Of a DNA stretch of 64,000 nucleotides, positions 7,798 to 15,977 are shown piece by piece. Positions within the stretch are counted from its first letter, which is position 1; each line of letters begins with the position of its first letter. The DNA comes from JAEUQQ01 sp963697285 (GTDB taxonomy: Bacteria; Acidobacteriota; Vicinamibacteria; Vicinamibacterales; JAFNAJ01): positions 248,001 through 312,000 of the forward strand of contig CAVONI010000009.1 of the NCBI GenBank assembly GCA_963697285.1, given 5' to 3'. Made by a program: the position numbers and the translations under genes. The notes under the pieces are model-generated. The model searched no databases. It saw only the letters and a program-made list of their open reading frames with translations, and was not told where the DNA came from.

Positions 7798-8412
7798 ATG
7801 GCGTCGCTCACACACGTGACTCTTGCCGCGCTGATCACGGTAGCGAGCGCGGCCGTGCACGCAGGTCCCGTGGAAGCCGAGCCCCGCAGCGCGACCGGGA
7901 CGACGCAGCACCCTCGCGTCAATACAAGCGCCAGCGTGATGGTGTCGTTCAAGGAACGTGTTGCCGAGTACGCCGCCCTGCAGGAGAAACTGAGTCAGTC
8001 GCTGCCCAGGCTGCCCGCCGAGGCGACGCCGCAACAGATCGACGCCCACCAGCGGGCGCTCGCCGAGCTCGTCAGGGCCGCCCGCAAGAACGCCCGGCTC
8101 GGCGAATTGTTCACCCCTGACATGCAGCAGGAAGTGCGCAAGCTCATGGCGCAGGTGTTCAAGCAGCGACAGGACCGCCGCGAGCTTCGGGCGTCGATCG
8201 CCGAAGAGAATCCCCGCGGCATCCGGCTCACCGTGAACGGCCGGTATCCGGATGCGGTGCCCCTCGCGACCATGCCACCCGAAGTGCTGCAGAACCTGCC
8301 GGCACTCCCCGAGGACCTCGAGTATCGCTTCGTCGGCGATTCGCTGATCCTCTTCGACTCGCGAGCGCACATCGTCGTGGATTTCATGCCGCGGGCGCTG
8401 CCCTCGGCATAG
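7798..8412 (+). CDS. Secreted helical protein of unknown function
   Basis: I chose ATG 7798 because it begins a signal peptide (hydrophobic residues 5-20, then HAGPVEAEP); the protein is 204 residues. After the signal comes a low-complexity linker, then a charged helical region (about 45-130) rich in Lys, Arg, Glu and Gln. The C-terminal 70 residues contain the pattern PEVLQNLPALPEDLEYRFVG, which could be a small folded domain. I do not recognise a family. The metallophosphoesterase gene begins 19 bases after its stop on the same strand, so the two probably share a transcript and the cell envelope compartment. Confidence 0.7.
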   Translation: MASLTHVTLAALITVASAAVHAGPVEAEPRSATGTTQHPRVNTSASVMVSFKERVAEYAALQEKLSQSLPRLPAEATPQQIDAHQRALAELVRAARKNARLGELFTPDMQQEVRKLMAQVFKQRQDRRELRASIAEENPRGIRLTVNGRYPDAVPLATMPPEVLQNLPALPEDLEYRFVGDSLILFDSRAHIVVDFMPRALPSA

Positions 8413-8431
8413 TCGATCACGAGCACCGATC

Positions 8432-9532
8432 ATGCGATTCCTGCAGCGCCTCTTCATCGCCGCGCTCGTCGGGTTGCTGGCCGGCGGGTGCCTGACCGCA
8501 GGCGGAGGCTTGTCGGCGACGCCTCAGCCCCACGTGACCACGTCGCCTGAGGCGGCCGCAGCGCCCGCCCCTCGCGATTCGCGGAACACAGGAACCACAG
8601 GAACTCCCACTGCCGGCCTTTCAGACGCAGCTGAGGCTGGAGCGGCGTTCCCCAACACCAAGGACTCGCTCAAGTTCGCCGTCCTCGGCGATTTCGGGAC
8701 GGGTAGCCGCGCGCAATACGCGCTTGCGGAGCGCATGGCCGAAGTCCACACGACGTTCCCGTTCGAGCTTGTGACCCTCGTAGGCGACAACCTGTACGGA
8801 TCGGAACGACCGCAGGATTTCAAGCGGAAGTTCGAGGACCCCTACAAGCCACTGCTCGACAAGGGCGTGATGTTCTACGCTGCGCTGGGCAATCACGATG
8901 CCAGGGAACAGCGCTTCTACAAGCTGTTCAACATGGATGGCAAGCTCTACTACACGTTCAAGGCACCGAAGCAGAGCGTGAGGTTCTTCGCGCTCGAGAG
9001 CACGTACCTCGAACCGCAGCAGGTCAAGTGGCTCGATGAGGCACTCGGGGCAGCGAACGAGCACTGGAAGATCGTCTACTTTCACCACCCCCTCTACTCG
9101 TCGGGCGGCAGGCACGGCTCCGACGCCCAGCTGCGCGACGTGCTGGAGCCGCTGTTCGTCAAGCATGGCGTGAGCGTCGTGCTGACGGGTCACGACCACA
9201 TCTACGAGCGGGTGAAGCCGCAGCAGGGCATCACGTATTTCGTGACCGGATCCGGGGGCAAGCTGCGGGACGGCGACTTCAGGCCGAACATGCCGTTCTC
9301 GGCAAAGGTGGTCGCCAACACGCTGGTCTTCCTGGCCGCCGAGATCGCCGATGACACGTTGACCTTCAAGGCAATCTCACGCGAAGGCAAGGTGGTCGAC
9401 TCCGGCGAGATTGCGCGGCGTGAAGCGAGGAACCCGAGCGCGGAACCCGCCAGCCGTGGAGATCGTGAACCGCTCCTGCCAGCGCTGAGTTCGGCATCCG
9501 GCGACCTCCGCGGTTCGCGCCTCTGCCGTTGA
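8432..9532 (+). CDS. Lipoprotein metallophosphoesterase (calcineurin-like)
   Basis: The protein has 366 residues. A lipobox LAGGC (Cys near residue 20) marks it as a lipoprotein, followed by a Thr/Pro/Ala-rich linker to about residue 70. The catalytic domain shows the ordered metal-binding motifs of the calcineurin/purple acid phosphatase superfamily: GDFGTG, GDNLYG, GNHD, FHHPLYSSGG and GHDHIYER. It should be an envelope-bound phosphomono- or diesterase with a dimetal centre; the substrate is unknown. The final 40 residues after GEIARREA look disordered. It sits in a possible two-gene unit with the secreted protein upstream. Confidence 0.9.
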   Translation: MRFLQRLFIAALVGLLAGGCLTAGGGLSATPQPHVTTSPEAAAAPAPRDSRNTGTTGTPTAGLSDAAEAGAAFPNTKDSLKFAVLGDFGTGSRAQYALAERMAEVHTTFPFELVTLVGDNLYGSERPQDFKRKFEDPYKPLLDKGVMFYAALGNHDAREQRFYKLFNMDGKLYYTFKAPKQSVRFFALESTYLEPQQVKWLDEALGAANEHWKIVYFHHPLYSSGGRHGSDAQLRDVLEPLFVKHGVSVVLTGHDHIYERVKPQQGITYFVTGSGGKLRDGDFRPNMPFSAKVVANTLVFLAAEIADDTLTFKAISREGKVVDSGEIARREARNPSAEPASRGDREPLLPALSSASGDLRGSRLCR

Positions 9533-9586
9533 CCATCGGCGGCCTCCCGCATGGCCGGTCGTATCTGCGTATGATGATCTCCCCGC

Positions 9587-10984
9587 ATGAACGACCTGAC
9601 GACAGGCCCGGTGACGCGTCACCTGCTCACGACCACCAGCTTCATGCTGGTGACGATGGTCACGCAGACGCTGTACGTGCTGGTCGACCTCTACTGGGTG
9701 GGCAGCCTCGGCAAGGAGTCGGTCGCGGCCGTCGGGGTCGCCGGCAACCTCACCTTCGTCGTGCTCGGGCTAAGCCAGATGCTCGGTGTGGGGACGACGA
9801 CGCTCATCTCGCACGCGGTTGGCGGCCGCGACACAGCGCGCGCGCGGCTGGTGTTCAACCAGTCGCAGATCCTCTCGATGGTCTCTGGCCTGGCGTTTCT
9901 CGTGTTCGGGATGATGGTGCGTCCGTGGTACGCGCGCACGTTGAGCGCAGACGCCGAGACGGCGGCGCTGGCAAGTGACTACCTGCTGTGGTTCATCCCG
10001 GCGATGGCGCTGCAGTTCGGCATCGTGGCCCTGGCCGCCGCCCTGCGCGGCATCGGCAACTTCAGGCCCGGGATGATCGTGCAGACCGGCACCGTCGTCC
10101 TCAACATGGTGCTGGCCCCCATCCTCATCTTCGGATGGGGGACTGGCTACGCGTTCGGCGTCAAGGGAGCCGCCATCTCGTCGCTCGTGGCGATCGCCGT
10201 TGGCGTGGTGTGGCTCACCGCCATCTTCATCCAGGGCGACTCGCCCCTCAGATTCGAGCCCACGATGTGGAGGCCGCAACCCGAGGTGTGGAAGCGGCTG
10301 CTGTCGGTGGGCTTGCCGCCCGGCGTCGAGTTCGGCCTGATGGCGGTGTACCTGTTCATCGTCTACACGGTGAGCCGCCCCTTTGGCGCCGAGGCGCAGG
10401 CCGGGTTCGGGATTGGCCTGCGCGTGGTGCAGGCCGGGTTCATGCCGGTGGTGGCCCTCGGATTCGCGGTGGCGCCCGTCGCCGGCCAGAACGTGGGCGC
10501 GGGCATGGAGAGTCGCGTGCGCGAGACGTACCGCGCCGCAGCCGTGATGGCGATGGGCATCATGCTCGCGCTGGCGGTGGTGTGCCAACTGTCGGCAGCG
10601 AGACTGATCGGCGTCTTCTCGGGTGACACCGGCGTCATCCTGGTGGGCACCGATTATCTGCACGTCATGTCGTGGACGTTCGTCGCGTCGGGCTGGATCT
10701 TCGTCGCCTCGAGCATGTTCCAGGCGCTGGGCAACACCGTGCCGTCGCTGGTCGCGTCGGTGGTGCGCATCCTCACCGTGGCCGGGCCTGCGTTCGTCCT
10801 GGCGCGACTGCCGAGCTTCGAGTTGCGCTGGATCTGGTACCTGTCGGCGCTCTCCGTGCTGCTGCAGCTGGCCCTGAGCCTGACGCTCCTGCGGCGCGCG
10901 TTCGCACGTCGATTCCGCCAGGGGACCCATCTTTCTTCAGCCGCTGCTTCGAGCACGGCGTCCCGGCACGGGGCCACACCTTGA
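9587..10984 (+). CDS. MATE-family multidrug/Na+ antiporter
   Basis: The 465-residue protein has about twelve membrane helices in two repeated bundles and the typical MATE opening, with TGPVTRHLL then a long helix with TLYVLVDLYWVGSLG. MATE proteins export cationic drugs or metabolites in exchange for Na+ or H+. The normal protein ends around RRAFARRFRQ; the last 20 residues, from Gly446 on, and the stop codon are encoded by a family A repeat that begins at base 10921. The tail therefore appears to be acquired from the repeat rather than conserved. It stands alone between the phosphoesterase and the triple-haem cytochrome. Confidence 0.93.
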   Translation: MNDLTTGPVTRHLLTTTSFMLVTMVTQTLYVLVDLYWVGSLGKESVAAVGVAGNLTFVVLGLSQMLGVGTTTLISHAVGGRDTARARLVFNQSQILSMVSGLAFLVFGMMVRPWYARTLSADAETAALASDYLLWFIPAMALQFGIVALAAALRGIGNFRPGMIVQTGTVVLNMVLAPILIFGWGTGYAFGVKGAAISSLVAIAVGVVWLTAIFIQGDSPLRFEPTMWRPQPEVWKRLLSVGLPPGVEFGLMAVYLFIVYTVSRPFGAEAQAGFGIGLRVVQAGFMPVVALGFAVAPVAGQNVGAGMESRVRETYRAAAVMAMGIMLALAVVCQLSAARLIGVFSGDTGVILVGTDYLHVMSWTFVASGWIFVASSMFQALGNTVPSLVASVVRILTVAGPAFVLARLPSFELRWIWYLSALSVLLQLALSLTLLRRAFARRFRQGTHLSSAAASSTASRHGATP

Positions 10985-11012
10985 GAAATGCGATAAAGAA
11001 AGACGTTACCCC
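10921..11012. repeat. Family A long element, copy 3, overlapping the MATE 3' end
   Basis: This 92-base element runs from GGGGACCCATCTTTC to GAAAGACGTTACCCC, so its ends are inverted family A arms. Its interior (CCCGGCACGGGGCCACACCTTGAG and onward) is closely related to copy 4 at 23246. Its first 64 bases are translated as the MATE tail. Confidence 0.85.
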
Positions 11013-11030
11013 TTCTGACCATCTCCGCGC

Positions 11031-11059
11031 TTGACATGCCCGGCGATCGCGGGTTCACT
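11031..11059 (+). promoter_or_regulatory. Possible promoter of the triple-haem cytochrome
   Basis: A perfect -35 hexamer TTGACA (11031-11036) is followed after 17 bases by TTCACT, a weak -10. A palindrome CGGCAG-TGT-CTGCCG at 11084-11098 lies between this and the start codon and could be an operator or a hairpin in the leader. Confidence 0.35.
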
Positions 11060-11135
11060 CTTGGCAGGTCGCCTGAACCTCGCCGGCAGTGTCTGCCGTC
11101 GGGCGGCGATTGAACCTGCAGTCGAAGGAGTACCT

Positions 11136-11501
11136 ATGAAGCGACTGATCGGACTCATGGCCGCCGCGGCGTTCACGCTGGTGGTCGGCACCCCCGCCAT
11201 CGCAGCAGAACATGCCGCGGTCGGCGCGGACAAGTGCGCGAAGATGTGCCACAAAGTGCAGTACACATCATGGGCAGCGTCGAAGCACGCCACGGCCGCC
11301 AAGAAGACCGACTGTGAGGCGTGCCACGGCAACGGCGCCGAGTACATGAAGATGGCCGTCATGAAGGACCCCGTCAAGGCGAAGGAAGCGGGTCTCATCG
11401 CCAAGCCCACGATGGCGTCGTGCACGGCGACCTGCCACAAGCCGGCCGAGATCAAGCCAGACATGCTCGCCAAGGTCCACGAACACAAGGCAAAGACCTA
11501 G
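11136..11501 (+). CDS. Small periplasmic triple-haem cytochrome c with two CX3CH sites
   Basis: The start is ATG 11136, preceded by GAAGGAG; it gives 121 residues with a signal peptide ending near AIAA (residue 24). Three haem-attachment motifs are visible: CAKMCH (34-39), CEACH (60-64) and CTATCH (96-101). The first and third have three residues between the cysteines instead of two, which is uncommon. Nearby His51, His115 and His117 could be distal ligands. The pattern resembles short members of the cytochrome c554/NapC-NrfH periplasmic electron carrier group. It appears monocistronic. It probably shuttles electrons in the periplasm; the partner is unknown. All three haem attachments are inferred from motifs. 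Confidence 0.85.
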   Translation: MKRLIGLMAAAAFTLVVGTPAIAAEHAAVGADKCAKMCHKVQYTSWAASKHATAAKKTDCEACHGNGAEYMKMAVMKDPVKAKEAGLIAKPTMASCTATCHKPAEIKPDMLAKVHEHKAKT

Positions 11502-11809
11502 ACTGCCCCTCCCCGCCCGCGCGCCGACCGCACCCGCTCACGGGCCGGTCGGCGCCGGGGCGCTGGCACCCTCGGCCGGCCGCCGCATTTCCCGCGCGAT
11601 CGCCACGCGCCCTGCTCCGCACGTCGTCCTGCCAGCGATCCCCATCCTCCGTATCGTCGCGACCGCAGCACGCCTGTCCGCGGCGCCCTCGGCACGCGCA
11701 CCTCACTCGAAGACGAACCTGGGATTCACCGCATTCGTCGGGTCGACCTGCAAGGGGGTCACGACGGACCGACCGGCGCCCGTCGACATCGCGTCGGCCG
11801 TCGCGTCGT
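11502..11809. other. Intergenic stretch without a supported gene
   Basis: These 308 bases lie between two convergent genes. I see no recognisable coding region, palindrome family member or T-tract terminator. A 36-codon minus-strand frame beginning GTG at 11813 overlaps the DinB stop codon as GTGA and ends at 11703; it is too short to call. Confidence 0.5.
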
Positions 11810-12301
11810 TCACGGAATGATCGGAACCGGCCCTGTCGACGTCGTGTCGCCCGTGATGGCGCGGCGCAGGTATCCGGCCTGTCCCAGGTGGAAGCCTGCG
11901 TGGATTGCAAGTTGGAGGAGGAAGAAGCGCGTCTGGACCCGCAGGCCCCTGGGCAGTTCGGCCGGATACATGCCGTCGCAGATTTCGTCGGTCAGTGCGG
12001 CCAGCGTTCGCTCGACCGCATCGCTGGCGCGCTGCAACTCCGCGATTACCTCCGCGCGAGTGCCCGAGCGTCGCGAGAATTCGTAGTCACGATCGCGGAC
12101 GTAGCCGGTGTGCCCAAGCCCCGCACCGATGAAGTGCTGAAGATTGCCCGCGACGTGGCAGGCGAGATTGCCGGCCGAGTTCGTGACGCCCGCGACCGTC
12201 TGCCACAAGGTCTCGTCGTCTGGAAAGGCAGCGACCTCGCGCTGGAAGCCGGCCAGATCACGAGCGATAAGTCGCGACAAATCAGTCGTCAGTCGGTGCA
12301 T
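11810..12301 (-). CDS. DinB-family metal-binding protein
   Basis: This 163-residue protein fits the DinB/YfiT four-helix-bundle family in length. The three metal-ligand histidines are visible as His49 in NLACHVAGN and His134 and His138 in IHAGFHLGQ near the C-terminus, the usual spacing. Members include thiol-dependent transferases and damage-inducible proteins of unknown activity; with no signal peptide it should be cytoplasmic. It stands alone, convergent with the cytochrome and divergent from the phosphatase at 12443. The substrate cannot be deduced. Confidence 0.88.
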   Translation of the reverse strand: MHRLTTDLSRLIARDLAGFQREVAAFPDDETLWQTVAGVTNSAGNLACHVAGNLQHFIGAGLGHTGYVRDRDYEFSRRSGTRAEVIAELQRASDAVERTLAALTDEICDGMYPAELPRGLRVQTRFFLLQLAIHAGFHLGQAGYLRRAITGDTTSTGPVPIIP

Positions 12302-12442
12302 CGGTGACCTCGGGATGGTGCGACATCATAGTCGGATGGCGACAGAACGCAAGCAGGAAACCCGGCGAGGAATCGGCACAGAAGGGCTGGCTGTGTCCTG
12401 GTCGCACAGTGTCGGCGAGGCCGGGGCAACCAAACGCCCGCG

Positions 12443-13009
12443 ATGTTCGTCTTGATCACCGTGAACAGAAGAGTTCTCGTCCTCGCGCTGATCCTCGCCG
12501 CCCCTGCACCGGGGCTGGCGGCCAACGAACAAGCCAGGGCGTTTTCGGTCGAGGACGCTCCGCGCATCCTGCGGTTCGCGCAGGTCGATGAGCGGTTGTT
12601 CCGTGGCGGACAACCCGCGCTCGCCGACTTCGCCAGGTTGCGGGCACTGGGCATCGACACCGTGGTCAGCTTCCGCATGGAAGATGACGAACGGGCAACG
12701 GTCGAAGCCCTGGGCATGAGGTTCGTGCACCTGCCGGTGAGCATGAAGCCGTTCGGCCTGAGCGGTGCGGTGTCAGCCGAGACGGTCGCGTCGTTCTTCG
12801 AGGTCGTTGACGACCCCGCCAGCGGCAAGGTGTTCGTGCACTGCCGCCACGGGAAGGATCGGACGGGCCTGTTCGTGTCGTTGTACCGCGTGAACCGGCA
12901 GGGGTGGAAGGCCGAAGACGCCTACCGCGAGGCACGTGGCATCGGCATGTCGTGGTGGCACTTCCCGGTGAAAGGCACCATCGAGAAGTTCGCGAACGAC
13001 AACGAGTGA
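12443..13009 (+). CDS. Exported tyrosine/dual-specificity phosphatase
   Basis: The 188-residue protein begins with a hydrophobic segment (residues 10-26), apparently a cleaved signal peptide. The fold is that of cysteine-dependent phosphatases, with the P-loop VHCRHGKDRTG at 132-142 (nucleophile Cys134, Arg140), preceded by RLFRGGQP and VVSFRME, typical of plant/fungal atypical dual-specificity (Siw14-like) phosphatases. It would act outside the cytoplasm on phosphotyrosine or inositol polyphosphates; the substrate is unknown. A GTG at 12461 is an alternative start that shortens the signal peptide. It is monocistronic between two minus-strand genes. Confidence 0.88.
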   Translation: MFVLITVNRRVLVLALILAAPAPGLAANEQARAFSVEDAPRILRFAQVDERLFRGGQPALADFARLRALGIDTVVSFRMEDDERATVEALGMRFVHLPVSMKPFGLSGAVSAETVASFFEVVDDPASGKVFVHCRHGKDRTGLFVSLYRVNRQGWKAEDAYREARGIGMSWWHFPVKGTIEKFANDNE

Positions 13010-13091
13010 TCCGAGGAGCCGCGCACCGGGCCAGGCGTTCGAAACGTCAATAGCGCCCGCCTCCCCCGCCGATGCGACGCTGCGCGTGGTG

Positions 13092-13973
13092 TCAGGCGCG
13101 GTCGAGGATGGCCCGTGCGAAGCGATCGGGCGCGGCGGATTCGAAGGCAAGGAACAAAACGGGTTCTATCAGCTCGAGTTCCATCAGCACGGGTCCGCTG
13201 CTCGTGCTGACGATGTCGACCCGGGCGTACGCCGGCACCTCGGGACACGCGGCCAGGACGCACTCCGCAAACGAACGCTCTGACGATGTGGGCGTGAAAG
13301 CTTCCTCGGTGCCGCCGAACTGGTACTGCACGCGGAAGTCGCCCGCGCGCGGCCGCTTCAGCACCGCGTGCGAATACACGCCGCCGAAGAACACCATCGA
13401 CAGTTCACCCAGGCGCTCGATTTCAGGCACGAAGCGCTGCAGCACCGCGCCGTGGGGGCGCAAGGGTGCGATCGCATCGTCGGTGAGCCTCGTGCAGGGC
13501 GTCACAACGGTCGTGCCGTGCGCCGATGCCGACACGCACGGTTTCAGCACGACGCGATCCCATCCAGTGCGGGCAAGGGCCGTCTCGATGGCCGCGCGGT
13601 CGGGCGCCTCGAGCCATATCGTCTCCGGCAGCGTCACGCCGGCCGCCGCGAGGTCGCGCAGGTACACCTTGCTCGCATTCCAGCGCAGGAGAGGCGCAGG
13701 GTTGAGGAGGGGCATCGCGTGGCGCTCGGTCTCGTCGAGCCACGCCGTGAACCTGCCGAACGCCAGGTGGTAGTCCCACGTGGATCGCACTACGGCAAGT
13801 TGACCTGCCTCTCGCATCTCGAGCGATGACCACGGGCAGGCACGGACGTCGACGCCGCACCGAACCAGGGCATCCGCGACGAGACGATCGTCGTCGCTCA
13901 GGCCTGGCCTCGCGGCACACGTCAGCAACGTCACGCGCACCCGCCTACCTCGGCGTCCTGATGTCGCGGTCAT
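13092..13973 (-). CDS. DcsG-like ATP-grasp ligase
   Basis: The 293-residue protein has the pattern of the ATP-grasp subgroup that includes DcsG of D-cycloserine synthesis. The N-terminal pre-ATP-grasp part contains VVRSTWDYHLAFGRF and PLLNPAPLLRWNASKVYL. The ATP-binding core has DRVVLKPCVSASAHGT, then VLQRFVPEIERLGELSMVF with its conserved Glu, and a C-terminal metal-binding segment ARVDIV...LMELELIEP. It should use ATP to form an amide or similar bond through an acyl phosphate. Its start overlaps the end of the secreted hydrolase gene by 29 bases, indicating translational coupling. The product is unknown, and no other cycloserine genes are seen. Confidence 0.85.
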   Translation of the reverse strand: MTATSGRRGRRVRVTLLTCAARPGLSDDDRLVADALVRCGVDVRACPWSSLEMREAGQLAVVRSTWDYHLAFGRFTAWLDETERHAMPLLNPAPLLRWNASKVYLRDLAAAGVTLPETIWLEAPDRAAIETALARTGWDRVVLKPCVSASAHGTTVVTPCTRLTDDAIAPLRPHGAVLQRFVPEIERLGELSMVFFGGVYSHAVLKRPRAGDFRVQYQFGGTEEAFTPTSSERSFAECVLAACPEVPAYARVDIVSTSSGPVLMELELIEPVLFLAFESAAPDRFARAILDRA

Positions 13974-15411
13974 CGCCTCCCGACGCCGTCCGCAGCGACG
14001 ATGGCGAAGGTCGCCGCGCAGGCGCCGGCGGAGTGGTCGTCCCCGTGTCGGCGACGCGCGCGCCCGTATCCCCGGGTCGCAGGTGCTCGAACATCAGTCC
14101 CGCCGCGGTGCGCTGCTTGAAACCTTTCCAGTAGCTGTAGTCGGCCTTTGGCGTGCCATCGCGCTCGACCGAGTAGACGCCGTCGCGGCCCATCGGCACC
14201 ACGTCGAGGTAGGCACGCATGGTGGCGTCGCCCTTCAGGTGCATCGACAGGAACGCCGTCGCGAAGTGCTGGAGGATGTTGTTCATGCGCACCGTGTCCC
14301 AGACGGCGTCGGCGTAGTGCATGAACGGGAACAGCTTCAGCGCCTCCGAGAACGCCAGCGATTCGGCAGGCGCGGGGATTGGCGCCCCGGCGTTGTGTCC
14401 GGCGCCGAGATACGTGAGGAGGTAGCGATCCGCGCTGGTGGCCGCCTCGAAGATCGCGCGCGTCCCTTTCTCGTACCCTGACACATCGTCGACGCTGCCG
14501 GCCACGAAGAGCGTGGGCGTCGTGATCGCGCGGAAGGCCTCGACATTCCATGTGCCCTGGGGAAGCCCCCATGGCGCGATCGCGATGGCGGCCTTGATCC
14601 GCGGATCGGTGCCCTTCCGGAACGCCGGGTTCGATGCCGCACGGTCGTACAGCAGCCTGTTGGGCGGCGCGCCCGGCGACGTGACGCTTGCATCGCTGAA
14701 CCCCGCTCCGAGCGTGTTGAGCAGGCCGTAGCCGCCCATCGAGTAGCCGATGATCGCGGTGCGTGAGGCATCGACGAGCCCTGAGAGGAACGAGCCCGAA
14801 CCGGGACGCGACAACCGATCGAGTTCGTCGAGGACGAAGAGCTGATCGTAGGGACGGTTGTACAGCGTGCTGCCGAAGGCCTTCTGGTCGTCGTAGGTGC
14901 TGTCGGGATGGTCGATCGACGCGACGACGAATCCCTTCGACGCGAGGTTCTCGCCGAGATGGCTCATGAGGAAGCGGTTGCCGGGGTACCCGTGCGAGAT
15001 GATCACGAGCGGATACCCGCCGGCTACGGCCACCGGCACGCCGTTGCCGGCACTGCCGCCGCGGACTGCCCTGCCGTAGAGCCCGATGGCGCGTGCCGGA
15101 TCGCGCGAGATCGTGCGGTACTCGCCGCTGGCCGCCATGCCCACGCCAGGCACCGCCGGATACCACACTTCGAGAGTGAGCGTGCGGTCGTATCGCACGA
15201 CGCTCCCGCTCGCGGGAGTCCCGAGCACGTCGACGCGGCCGCGGTCGGTCACCGTGATCGTCTGCACGCCGACGTTCGCGCTGCCGTAGGGGGCCAACTC
15301 CGGAGCCATCGGCGTGATGCCGTCAATCCGGTTGTTCTGCGCGAGGGCCGGCCCGGACGCCATCCAGGCGAGCACGACGATGAGGCACGTACGGCGGAGC
15401 ATCTGCACCAT
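13945..15411 (-). CDS. Secreted alpha/beta hydrolase (dienelactone/PAF-acetylhydrolase type)
   Basis: The protein has 488 residues with a signal peptide ending at ALAQ (about residue 25). The nucleophile elbow is GYSMGGYG, with Ser in the expected place. LVIISHGYPGNRF is the oxyanion strand, VASIDHPDST follows, GSVDDVSGYEKG may contribute the acid, and GAGHNAGAP the histidine. The length and the AIAPWG segment resemble dienelactone hydrolase-like and platelet-activating-factor acetylhydrolase-like enzymes. It probably hydrolyses small esters in the envelope. It lies 9 bases after the small secreted protein and overlaps the ATP-grasp gene, forming a three-gene operon. The Pro/Ser/Arg-rich last 45 residues look disordered. 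Confidence 0.85.
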   Translation of the reverse strand: MVQMLRRTCLIVVLAWMASGPALAQNNRIDGITPMAPELAPYGSANVGVQTITVTDRGRVDVLGTPASGSVVRYDRTLTLEVWYPAVPGVGMAASGEYRTISRDPARAIGLYGRAVRGGSAGNGVPVAVAGGYPLVIISHGYPGNRFLMSHLGENLASKGFVVASIDHPDSTYDDQKAFGSTLYNRPYDQLFVLDELDRLSRPGSGSFLSGLVDASRTAIIGYSMGGYGLLNTLGAGFSDASVTSPGAPPNRLLYDRAASNPAFRKGTDPRIKAAIAIAPWGLPQGTWNVEAFRAITTPTLFVAGSVDDVSGYEKGTRAIFEAATSADRYLLTYLGAGHNAGAPIPAPAESLAFSEALKLFPFMHYADAVWDTVRMNNILQHFATAFLSMHLKGDATMRAYLDVVPMGRDGVYSVERDGTPKADYSYWKGFKQRTAAGLMFEHLRPGDTGARVADTGTTTPPAPARRPSPSSLRTASGGDDRDIRTPR

Positions 15412-15420
15412 GTCAGGTCG

Positions 15421-15927
15421 TTACTTTCGCACTTCGCGCTCGCTGAGCAACCCGTCGACGTAGGTGTAGACGAGTTCGGTGCGCTTGAGTTGATCGAGTT
15501 CGGCCTTCTCCAGCGACGCGGGCTCTCCCACGTGTGTGGGCATCGTCACCACGAGCCGGTCGCCTTCCACCTTCGCGCGATACGATTCGGCGCAGGTGCC
15601 GAACTCCTCCGACAGCACGACGGGCGACTTGACCCGCGCCGCCTGGAACATGCCGGGGCAGGTCGCGGCGCCAAGCGCCCTGTAGATGAGGATGAAGTCC
15701 TGGTCCTTCCCCTTGAGAAGCGGCGACAGGAAGATGCGCGACGCCTCGCTCTCGACCAGCACCTTGCCGTTCAGCACGAGGGCATAGACGTCGGTGCCCG
15801 CGTCGTGCACGACGCGGAACTCACCGACGGTCGTGGTCACCGACAGCTGGCGGGCGACGTCGCCGGTGGCGACCGCGCACATCGCCGTCCACGCAAGCAG
15901 GCAGCCGGCAACCATCCGCGCTCTCAT
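15421..15927 (-). CDS. Secreted protein of unknown function
   Basis: I start at ATG 15927, which has GGGAGG about five bases upstream; an earlier in-frame start at 15966 lacks this. The protein is 168 residues with a signal peptide (residues 5-21, ending AVATGD). The mature part is beta-rich, with patterns such as TTVGEFRVVHDAG and VEGDRLVVTMPTH, and three cysteines (ATCPG, FGTCAES and one in the signal region), two of which could form a disulphide. No family is recognised. It is the first gene of the operon with the secreted hydrolase and the ATP-grasp ligase. Confidence 0.75.
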   Translation of the reverse strand: MRARMVAGCLLAWTAMCAVATGDVARQLSVTTTVGEFRVVHDAGTDVYALVLNGKVLVESEASRIFLSPLLKGKDQDFILIYRALGAATCPGMFQAARVKSPVVLSEEFGTCAESYRAKVEGDRLVVTMPTHVGEPASLEKAELDQLKRTELVYTYVDGLLSEREVRK

Positions 15928-15977
15928 TGCAGCCTCCCGAGGATTGTCCCACCGTTTCGAGGCCATTATCCGCCGCG

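Noticed and set aside
11054..11070. Sigma-54 promoter before the triple-haem cytochrome
   Set aside because: GG and GC are ten bases apart, but the surrounding bases match the consensus poorly, unlike the site at 4296.
11703..11813. 36-codon minus-strand frame overlapping the DinB stop as GTGA
   Set aside because: The overlap is suggestive of coupling, but the peptide is too short and has no recognisable features.
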